Assembly (NCBI GenBank): GCA_959601025.1
Contig: CAUGOD010000040.1
Coordinates: 1-22,965, forward strand
Direction: 5' to 3'
Length of the DNA: 22,965 nt
Source of the DNA: an uncultured Oscillospiraceae bacterium
GTDB lineage: Bacteria; Bacillota; Clostridia; Oscillospirales; Acutalibacteraceae
The position numbers and the translations under genes were made by a program. This document shows, one piece after another, positions 16,494-22,965 of the stretch. The first letter of the stretch is position 1. Every line of letters begins with the position of its first letter. The notes beneath the pieces were generated by a model that was given only the letters and a program-made list of their open reading frames with translations, did not search any database and was not told the DNA's origin.

Positions 16494-17405
16494 ATGGCGA
16501 TCAACACATTGAATCTGGCTTCCAAAATGACGGGAGAGTTGGATAAAGCGGTGGTACAGAAGGCGATGACCGGCTTTTTTGCGGATAACGCGCTGCGCGC
16601 CAAATTCGTGGGAGCGGCGACGGTGCTCATCCCCCGCATGGAGTTTTCGGGTCTGGGTACCTATGACCGGGACGAGGGCTTCGCCCGCGGGTCCATCACC
16701 GTATCGAACGAAAGCTGTACCCTGACGATGGATCGGGCGCGCAGCTTTCAGCTGGACGCGCAGGACTGCGACGAAACCGGGATCACCGGCCTTGCCGGAC
16801 AGGTGATGGGCGAATTCGTAAGCACCCGCGTGGTGCCGGAGATGGACGCCTACTGCCTGTCCAAGCTGGCGACCCTCGCGGTTTCAAAATCCCAGACCGT
16901 GACCGGCGCCCCGGCCACCCAGGCGTATAAGATGTTCACCGACGCGGTGGCCAAGGCGCAGGATGCGGTGGGCTACGACGAGGAGCTGGTGGCGTTCGTC
17001 AATTCCGCGATGTGGACGGCGTTCCAGACCACGGAGGAGCTCAGCCGGCAGATCACGGTCTCCGATTTCCGCAAGGGCGGGATGGATACCCGGGTGAAGA
17101 GCATCAACGACATTGCTCTGCTGCCGGTAAGCGATTCCCGGATGAAGACGGCCTACACCTTCTACGACGGGGTGACCGCTGAGCAGACGGCGGGCGGATT
17201 TGCTCCGACCACCGAGGCGAAAAACATCGGGCTGCTGGTAATGCCCAAGCGTGCGGCGTCGCTGGTGAAAAAGACCGAAACCGTCCGTATTTTCGATCCC
17301 GACCGGAATCTGAGCGCCGACGCGTGGAAATTTGATTATCGGCTGTACTACGATCTCTTTGTGCGTAAAAGCATGGAGGGCGGCGTAATCGCTTACGTCT
17401 ACTAA
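16494..17405 (+). CDS. Major capsid protein
   Basis: A 303-residue protein matching a capsid family common in clostridial phages, probably with the HK97 fold. Recognised blocks are the start MAINTLNLASKMTGELDKAV, then MDRARSFQLD (about 78-87), VVPEMDAYCLSKLA (about 113-126), and the C-terminal KNIGLLVMPKRAASLVKKTE and WKFDYRLYYDLFV. There is no N-terminal delta domain, consistent with a separate scaffold. AAAGGA lies 11 bases before the ATG. The gene is followed by a strong hairpin that may raise its mRNA level relative to the genes after it. Confidence 0.93.
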   Translation: MAINTLNLASKMTGELDKAVVQKAMTGFFADNALRAKFVGAATVLIPRMEFSGLGTYDRDEGFARGSITVSNESCTLTMDRARSFQLDAQDCDETGITGLAGQVMGEFVSTRVVPEMDAYCLSKLATLAVSKSQTVTGAPATQAYKMFTDAVAKAQDAVGYDEELVAFVNSAMWTAFQTTEELSRQITVSDFRKGGMDTRVKSINDIALLPVSDSRMKTAYTFYDGVTAEQTAGGFAPTTEAKNIGLLVMPKRAASLVKKTETVRIFDPDRNLSADAWKFDYRLYYDLFVRKSMEGGVIAYVY

Positions 17406-17432
17406 CCAATACAAACCGAAAGGGCCGGCGAG

Positions 17433-17456
17433 GGGGAGGACGGGTTCGTCCTCCCC
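17433..17456 (+). other. Intercistronic mRNA hairpin after the capsid gene
   Basis: A perfect 10-bp GC stem (GGGGAGGACG at 17433-17442, CGTCCTCCCC at 17447-17456) with loop GGTT lies between the capsid and adaptor genes. There is no T tract, so it is not a usual terminator. It may stabilise the upstream 3' end or slow polymerase. Confidence 0.6.
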
Positions 17457-17489
17457 TGACCGGAACCGCGGTCGAAAGGAGGAAACCCG

Positions 17490-17867
17490 ATGACCGGACG
17501 GGAGGTACTGAACCGGGCGATGCAGCTGCTCGGCTACACCAATGGATACGGCGAGGTGGACGGACTCCGGGATGCGGAACTAATGAAAAGAGGAACGACG
17601 GCGGTGGATCAGATTCTGACCGACCTCCGCCGGATCGAATCCCCCGGCTGGACGGCCGAGGGGACGGTTAATCTGGATGCGCCCCTTCCCCTTTCCCCGG
17701 ACGCGGCGAAGGATGCGATGACTTACGGGGTGGCAATGCTGCTCGCGCAGGGGGAAAGCGACGGCGATGCGCAGGGACTGTTTGCACAGCTGTACAACCG
17801 GAAACGGGCCGGTGTGAAGGCACCGGCCAGCCGCCGGGCCGATGTGCTGCCCCGCGTAAATCTATAA
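17490..17867 (+). CDS. Head-tail adaptor protein
   Basis: A 125-residue, mostly helical protein starting MTGREVLNRAMQLLGYTNG, of the size and fold class of head-tail adaptors that dock under the portal (P22 gp4 or SPP1 gp15 type). The middle part carries AAVDQILTDL-like helices and ends in a basic tail (about 105-125). AAAGGAGG at 17475-17482 sets the start. The position directly after the capsid gene and before the nozzle-like protein supports the call. No single diagnostic residue is known to me, so the call leans on context. Confidence 0.75.
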   Translation: MTGREVLNRAMQLLGYTNGYGEVDGLRDAELMKRGTTAVDQILTDLRRIESPGWTAEGTVNLDAPLPLSPDAAKDAMTYGVAMLLAQGESDGDAQGLFAQLYNRKRAGVKAPASRRADVLPRVNL

Positions 17868-17918
17868 GATTCGAAAGAAAACGACGGAACCATGAGACAA
17901 AAAAGGAGGGATAACCCC

Positions 17919-20069
17919 ATGAAATATCCGACGCTGCCGAACGCTGCCGCCCGGCGGGTATCCATCCCGGCGCTGGACGGCGGAGTAAACGGCGGGAACG
18001 GAAGGGGAATATCCGCGGTGAGGGAAAACCAGCTGACGGACTGCGAAAACCTGTGGTGGCAGGGCGGCGCGCTCCGTTCCCGGCCCGGACTGGCGATCCG
18101 GCCGGAAACCGCAACGGTGGAGGCCCTTCCGGACCGGTACGAAGTATACGGAGGCACGGAGGACGTTACAGGGAGAAACGGCGCGGTCTGCCGCAAATTT
18201 GCGGTGATTACCGGTATCTCCTCCTCGCCGCAGATAGCCAAAGCCACCCTGCACACCCTGTTCCCTGACGGAACGGAAACAAAAGAGGAGATTTTCACCT
18301 ACCCCGACGGCCAGTACCGGTTTGCTTTTCTGGCGGAAAGCGGGGCGGGAAGCTGGGAGGGCGTACAACCGGACGGAGCGATCGCTTTTTTCCTTCAATC
18401 AGCTTCCGTTCCGAAGCCGAAAATCCTGGCGGAACCGGCGGAAGCGGGCGCGGACTGGGTGGATGTGACGGAGCTGGCGTATGTACCGCTGGTTATGCTG
18501 AACGGCAAAGCCAGCGAACAAAAAAACGGCTCCGCCGGCGGGGTGGTTTTCGAAGGAGCCAATCTGCTGAATCCGAGGTTCCGCGCCCTCTTCACCTCGG
18601 GAGACGGGAAGTATTACTGTCTTCCCAAAAAGGAACTGGACGACGCGGCGGTAACGGTCTCCCTGACGCTGGAAAACGGACAGATGCTGTCGTTCACCAT
18701 CCCTGCGGGAGCAACGGCCTCCGGAGCGGCCTCCAGCTATAAGGCATATATCGACCGGACGGCGGGCGCGTTATATTTTGTGCTGGCCTCCTCTTCAACG
18801 CCGACGCCCATCAGCCTCGGAGACATGGGCCGGCTGAACAACATCGAGGTGACCGCGGCGAAAACCGACGCTTCGCGGGTCCGGCGGCTTCTCCAGATGC
18901 GTTTCAGCTCCTGGTTCGGCGGCGGAAGCAGCCTGTATGCCGGCACCCGGCTGTTCGTATCCGGAAACGCCGGATCACCGGGAACGGTCCATTGGAGCGA
19001 CGTGAACAACCCGCTGTATTTTCCTATGTATAACTCCTGCACAGTGGGAAACATTGCGCACCCGGTGACTGCATTCGCCCGGCTGCGGGAAAAGCTGGTA
19101 GTTTTCAAGGAACGCGAAATCTACAGCATGACCTATGAACAGGGCCGCTACTCGACGGAGGAGCTGCAGAACGGCACGGTGGTCGACGTGACGACGGCCT
19201 CCGCCTCCTTCCCTGTCGCGCTGCTCTATCCCTCCGCCGGGTGCGACTGCCCGAGGACAATCCGGTTGTGTGAAAACCGGCTGCTGTGGGCCGACTCCCG
19301 CGGAGAGGTCTACTGTTTGAGCGAGGCGAACGCCTTTTCCGACACCACCGTCCGCCGGCTGTCGCGGAACGTGGAGTCCTGGCTCTCCCGGCACACCCAA
19401 GCGGAAAAGCAGGCGGCGGTGGCGGTAGACTACGCGGATCGATATATCCTGATGGTCGGAGACAGCGCCTACTGCCTCGATTACGCGGATGACACGTTCC
19501 GCCGGCTGGTATCCTCGGCGTACGGAGACAAATCCGGCGACGGATTGAGATGGTATATCTGGAATCTGGGGGATGCGGCGCTGGATGGAGCGGTTTCGGA
19601 CGGAACAACAGCGGCGTTTCTCTGCCGACGTACCCAAACCGATGAAAGCGGGCGACCGCTTTTACTGCAGTATGCCGCGTATCTCCATGGAACACGGGAC
19701 GGGATCGTGGACAGGAAAGAGGATGGAACCCTGGAGCTCACCGACGCTCCCGTTCACTGCCGCATGGAGACTGGCCGCTACCTGCTGGAGCCGTGCGAAA
19801 AGCGCAAAACGATCCGCCAGGCGTACCTGACGGTGGAGGGAGGAGCCGCCGTCTCTGTGACCTGTCTCACAGACCGGGACGCCTTTTCCGACCCGCAGTT
19901 CATCCGGCCCGATGCGTTGGACGATAACGGAGCGGAACGGGCCATCCTTCATCGGTTCTCCCCTTCGCTGCACGGCGTTCGGGAATGGGGGCTTCGCGTG
20001 GAAGGCGACGGCCCGGTCGCAGTCGGCGGGATCGTCGTGCGATACACCCTGGACGGCAGCAAAGGATAA
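17919..20069 (+). CDS. Tail nozzle/hub protein (P22 gp10 or T7 gp12-like)
   Basis: A 716-residue, beta-rich protein. Near residues 9-60 it has SIPALDGGVNGG and CENLWWQGGALRSRPGL, the layout seen at the start of nozzle proteins of short-tailed phages. Later blocks GGSSLYAGTRLFVSGNAGSPGTVHWSDVNNP and VVFKEREIYSM followed by RRLSRNVESWL resemble the propeller repeats of P22 gp10-like proteins. It would close the short tail under the adaptor. The frame is open from 17892, but AAGGAGGG (17903-17910) lies eight bases before the ATG at 17919, so that start is used. The protein places the particle with podoviruses. The match is by motif layout, not by a database search. Confidence 0.72.
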   Translation: MKYPTLPNAAARRVSIPALDGGVNGGNGRGISAVRENQLTDCENLWWQGGALRSRPGLAIRPETATVEALPDRYEVYGGTEDVTGRNGAVCRKFAVITGISSSPQIAKATLHTLFPDGTETKEEIFTYPDGQYRFAFLAESGAGSWEGVQPDGAIAFFLQSASVPKPKILAEPAEAGADWVDVTELAYVPLVMLNGKASEQKNGSAGGVVFEGANLLNPRFRALFTSGDGKYYCLPKKELDDAAVTVSLTLENGQMLSFTIPAGATASGAASSYKAYIDRTAGALYFVLASSSTPTPISLGDMGRLNNIEVTAAKTDASRVRRLLQMRFSSWFGGGSSLYAGTRLFVSGNAGSPGTVHWSDVNNPLYFPMYNSCTVGNIAHPVTAFARLREKLVVFKEREIYSMTYEQGRYSTEELQNGTVVDVTTASASFPVALLYPSAGCDCPRTIRLCENRLLWADSRGEVYCLSEANAFSDTTVRRLSRNVESWLSRHTQAEKQAAVAVDYADRYILMVGDSAYCLDYADDTFRRLVSSAYGDKSGDGLRWYIWNLGDAALDGAVSDGTTAAFLCRRTQTDESGRPLLLQYAAYLHGTRDGIVDRKEDGTLELTDAPVHCRMETGRYLLEPCEKRKTIRQAYLTVEGGAAVSVTCLTDRDAFSDPQFIRPDALDDNGAERAILHRFSPSLHGVREWGLRVEGDGPVAVGGIVVRYTLDGSKG

Positions 20070-20088
20070 TCCGCTATATTCGATAGGG

Positions 20089-20105
20089 GCCCGGGCACTC
20101 CGGGC
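20089..20105 (+). other. Short hairpin before the fibre gene
   Basis: GCCCGG and CCGGGC form a 6-bp stem around GCACT in the gap between the nozzle and fibre genes, just before the fibre ribosome site AAGGAG (20109-20114). It could tune translation but has no T tract. Confidence 0.4.
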
Positions 20106-20123
20106 AGGAAGGAGAATGAAAAC

Positions 20124-22652
20124 ATGGCAATCAAAACCGTTACCTTTTCCGCGACGCCGGACGGTGTAACCCCCGCTATCCCGCAAGATGCAGGTGTACA
20201 AGGGGACCACCAGGCGACAGCGGTGATTTTTCGGCTGGACCCGGCACTGATATCCGTCCGCTATCAGTACCGATGGGAGTTCGTGGACGGCAACGGACGG
20301 TATGATACCACCGAAGCCTTCTCCATCACGGCGGAGCAAACGGAAGTTTCCGCGCCGCTGCTCAGTACGTGGACCGGGGCGGGTGGGACGGCAGAAATCC
20401 GTCTGGTAATCACCGATCCGGGGCAGGACGGAACAGAAGAGCCTGTTACGCTGTACACGCTGGCCGGACGGCTCCGTTTTCAGGGGCGGGACGGTGCGGC
20501 TCTGCAGGAACAGGAGCTAAAAAAAGGACTGACCCGTCTCATTGAAGAGACAAAGAGCGCCGCCAAAGAAGCAAAAACGCAGGCCGCGGCAGCCGGAGCC
20601 GCCGCAACGAACGCGGATTCCATGGCTCGTTTTGCGGACAGCGCGGGTCAGCAGGCTCATACTGCCAAAGACGCGGCGAACCGCGCCGCCTCAGACGCTG
20701 CGCAAAAAGCCGCCGACGCGCAGACCGCCGCGCGGCTGGCGGAAACAGCAGCTCAAAACGCGAACAATGCAACAGCGTCCGCCAATACGGCGACGTCCAA
20801 CGCACAGAGCGCCGCGGACTACGCCGCCGGGAAAGGAAACTACGCGGATACCGCAGCGGCGCAGGCAATCACCGCGACAAATACCGCAAACGCGGCCGCA
20901 GAAGCGGCGAACGCGGCTGCGGAACGGGCGGATGGAATGGTCGATCGTTACGACCGGGTTATCCCATATGTGGAGGCAACAACGATCAATCCATCGGGCG
21001 TCATCGTTGCGCTGCTCGAGCCAACGCCGGAAAAAACGGCGGGGCTTTGTGTGCGTGTGAAGGTACCGTCGGCGTTTGATATGTCCAATTCGCTGACTGT
21101 TGCCGGCGGCGATAATCCGTGGGCGGCATCCATAGCCGCCGATGAAAGCGTAACCGGGTATACGCCGTCCTGGCCCGCCGGAATCTATACCTTTACTTAC
21201 GACGGGACGGTGTGGCGGCTTCCCCTTCCGATGGCGGCGGGTACGGCGTACACCGACAACCGCGCTGATCAGGCGGTAACATCGTCCGCGCAGTATACCG
21301 ACAAAACGGTCGGCGCAGAGACCGCCCGGGCGCGGCAGGCGGAAACGGCGCTCACGCACGAGCTGCGCCGCAGCTACTCCCCGGCGCTGCACGGGACGGC
21401 GTCGGGGGAAGGGGCGCGGCTGACGGATTCGGCGGCGGAGAGCGACTTCTCCCGGCTGGCGGCGGCCGGGAGGACCACGCAGGACGGAACGCCGTCGCCG
21501 GACGCGCCGGTTGACATCGCCGGCGCACAGCCGGCGGCGGTCAGGGTGTGCGGGAGGAACCTCGCGGACGAATCCAACGCAAAATGGGCGGTCATATCCG
21601 GCAACCCTCCTTACCTGCTGAAAGCCGCGGCGGCAGCGGGGGCGGACAATGCCATCCCCTCCGCCGGCTATCGGGGGCTTGGCGTATGGGCGACGGTGCG
21701 CCCGGGGACGAAATACACCGCGCGGATAGACGGGATCGCCTATTCCGGGGCGGGAGCGGCGAGCTTCCAGATCGGGTATTACCGTTCGGCAAAGGACGTG
21801 TATACCTCCGGCGCGGGGCTGTCCAAATATTCGCGCAATGTGACGGCGGAGGAGACCGCCGTGTCGGTATCCTTCACCACGCCGGAGGATTGCCATGCCG
21901 TTGTGATAACCTACGCCGCCTATCCGGTGGCGGCCGGCGAGACCATCCGTGCGAATCATATCACGGTGATGGAGGGGACGGAAGCGGCCTATGAGCCGTA
22001 TACCGGGACGGATTACCCGTTGGAGCTGGATTCGCCGCTGTACAGCCTGCCGGACAGCGTGCGGGATGAGGTCGACCTTGTGAGCGGTATGGAAACGCGG
22101 CGGTGCGGGGTGGTCACGCTGGACGGGACGGAAGACTACATGGTATATCACATCCCCGCAACGATCGGCAACCGTGTGATCCGAACCTATACGAAACGGG
22201 CTTTGACGCCGGGAGCGGTGGTATGCACCCATTTGCCGTACAGGAACGATGTTTCCCACCAGGACGCAGCGGGTATTGATGCGGGGACCCCGGCCGGGAC
22301 GGCGATCACGCTGTCGCTGCCGAAGGAGACGGTAGGCTACGCCGAGGGGGATACCGCGGAGCAGGCGATCGCCAAGGTCAAGGCCTGGCTGGCGGCGCAG
22401 GCGGAGGCGGGAACGCCGGTGAGGGTGGTGTACGGGCTGGCCGAGCCGGCGGTGACGGAGCGCGGAGGGACGGATATCGCCCAGCCCGCCCCCGAGGCCA
22501 ACGTCAGCGCGGACGGCGCGCCGGTGGAGCTGACCTATTCCCGCGATCTGCAAATGGCGTTTGACGCCTTGCAGGCGGCGGTCACCGCGGCCAATGTTGG
22601 ACCGTCGTCAGCGGAAAGCACGGTCGAATCAAAGGAGGACAACGTATCGTAA
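20124..22652 (+). CDS. Phage tail fibre / receptor-binding protein
   Basis: An 842-residue modular protein. Residues 1-125 resemble the BppU-type N-terminal domain that attaches baseplate or fibre proteins to the particle. Residues about 135-275 are an Ala-rich repeat (AA, AN and AK steps) expected to form a trimeric coiled coil. The part after about 410 contains SRLAAAGRTTQDGTPSPDAP, a block I associate with clostridial fibre proteins. It is followed by beta-rich stretches and a short C-terminal helix ending in DNVS. AAGGAG at 20109-20114 sets the start. The ATG at 20116 is out of frame. It would bind the host surface. There is no fibre-assembly chaperone after it. Confidence 0.85.
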   Translation: MAIKTVTFSATPDGVTPAIPQDAGVQGDHQATAVIFRLDPALISVRYQYRWEFVDGNGRYDTTEAFSITAEQTEVSAPLLSTWTGAGGTAEIRLVITDPGQDGTEEPVTLYTLAGRLRFQGRDGAALQEQELKKGLTRLIEETKSAAKEAKTQAAAAGAAATNADSMARFADSAGQQAHTAKDAANRAASDAAQKAADAQTAARLAETAAQNANNATASANTATSNAQSAADYAAGKGNYADTAAAQAITATNTANAAAEAANAAAERADGMVDRYDRVIPYVEATTINPSGVIVALLEPTPEKTAGLCVRVKVPSAFDMSNSLTVAGGDNPWAASIAADESVTGYTPSWPAGIYTFTYDGTVWRLPLPMAAGTAYTDNRADQAVTSSAQYTDKTVGAETARARQAETALTHELRRSYSPALHGTASGEGARLTDSAAESDFSRLAAAGRTTQDGTPSPDAPVDIAGAQPAAVRVCGRNLADESNAKWAVISGNPPYLLKAAAAAGADNAIPSAGYRGLGVWATVRPGTKYTARIDGIAYSGAGAASFQIGYYRSAKDVYTSGAGLSKYSRNVTAEETAVSVSFTTPEDCHAVVITYAAYPVAAGETIRANHITVMEGTEAAYEPYTGTDYPLELDSPLYSLPDSVRDEVDLVSGMETRRCGVVTLDGTEDYMVYHIPATIGNRVIRTYTKRALTPGAVVCTHLPYRNDVSHQDAAGIDAGTPAGTAITLSLPKETVGYAEGDTAEQAIAKVKAWLAAQAEAGTPVRVVYGLAEPAVTERGGTDIAQPAPEANVSADGAPVELTYSRDLQMAFDALQAAVTAANVGPSSAESTVESKEDNVS

Positions 22653-22753
22653 CGAGTTCGGCATCCTTTTACACTTTCGTCGTTATATCCGGCAGGATTT
22701 TATTATAAAAACCTAGCCCCCGCTGGACCGGAGGCTTGAATACAACACAGACC

Positions 22754-22803
22754 AACCCCTTCAGGGACGCCAAGAGAGCCTCTCTCTGCCCCCTGAGGGG
22801 GTT
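22754..22803 (+). terminator. Terminator of the phage structural operon
   Basis: AACCCCTTCAGGG (22754-22766) pairs with CCCTGAGGGGGTT (22791-22803), giving a stem of about 12-13 bp with an inner AGAGAG/CTCTCT stem. It ends in TTTA. It is the first strong stop after the fibre gene. Confidence 0.7.
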
Positions 22804-22920
22804 TATGTGCTCTGGAGCTTTGTACGCCCGGGAAAACAAGGAAGGAGTACGCTCTTGGACTACATCAAAAGAGGACAGTAAGCAGCAAAAGCTCCGAAAT
22901 GAATAATGGGCAATAATGAT

Positions 22921-22945
22921 CCCCCGGCAAAGCCGGGGGTATTTC
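22921..22945 (+). terminator. Rho-independent terminator at the right edge
   Basis: CCCCCGGC (22921-22928) and GCCGGGGG (22932-22939) form a perfect 8-bp stem with loop AAA, followed by TATTT. It closely resembles the terminator at 17-42. What it ends is unclear: either a small RNA from about 22814 onward or read-through from the phage operon. Confidence 0.65.
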
Positions 22946-22965
22946 ATGTGCGGGCAAAGCCCTAC

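Larger units (their letters stand above)
22653..22965. other. Non-coding DNA after the fibre gene
   Basis: I see no supported gene here. The stretch holds an AT-rich near-palindrome at 22694-22714 (arms AGGATTTTAT and ATAAAAACCT), the two hairpins listed separately, and inverted arms GGAGCTTT (22814-22821) and AAAGCTCC (22888-22895). The arms could close a structured RNA of about 80 bases. A minus-strand open frame of 92 codons spans it but has no ribosome site or recognisable product. Confidence 0.5.

Noticed and set aside
20691..22553. Minus-strand open frame (620 codons) opposite the fibre gene
   Set aside because: Arg-rich antisense translation with no ribosome site. The plus-strand fibre has a clear one.
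20124..22652. Diversity-generating retroelement target in the fibre gene
   Set aside because: No reverse transcriptase or template repeat is present in the window, and the gene's 3' end has no adenine-variable repeat pair.
22855..22881. Eight-codon TTG-start open frame behind a good ribosome site
   Set aside because: AGGAAGGAG precedes it, but the product would be eight residues and nothing supports translation.

Overview
The window looks like chromosomal DNA of a GC-rich, Gram-positive anaerobe of the Clostridia, most likely Oscillospirales. Four things point there: strong AGGAGG-type ribosome sites, a CsoR-type copper operon, a MarR plus heterodimeric ABC exporter operon, and phage head proteins of a type common in clostridial prophages. 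Assignment below that level is inference.

Layout. Positions 1-166 hold a rho-independent terminator of an upstream gene and a tRNA-Ala(GGC) on the minus strand with its own promoter and terminator. Positions 290-3456 are a plus-strand copper operon, copA (P1B-type ATPase), csoR-like repressor and copZ-like chaperone. Its single promoter is embedded in three CsoR-type operator sites set exactly 20 bp apart. Positions 3485-8421 carry, on the minus strand, a MarR-family regulator and two ABC half-transporters joined by 1-bp and 4-bp overlaps. Their sequence motifs show one degenerate and one consensus ATP site. Positions 8534-10440 are a minus-strand oligoendopeptidase F gene with its own terminator. 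Its roughly 330-base leader is made of three 89-bp tandem repeats, each with a hairpin conserved by paired base changes.

Positions 11163-22652 are all plus strand: a small cysteine amidase with its own terminator, then a compact phage morphogenesis block. The block runs terminase small and large subunits, a small membrane protein, portal, scaffold, major capsid protein, head-tail adaptor, a nozzle-like protein and a tail fibre. There is no tail tube, tape measure or head protease, so it resembles a short-tailed (podovirus-like) particle. No integrase, repressor, replication or holin gene is visible between pepF and the end of the window. The block ends in about 310 bp of non-coding DNA containing two terminator-like hairpins.

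The points most worth following up are the nearly self-contained podovirus-like particle block with no visible mobility genes (possibly a remnant, a domesticated particle or a gene-transfer-agent-like unit), the hairpin repeats in the pepF leader, and the triple phased copper operator.
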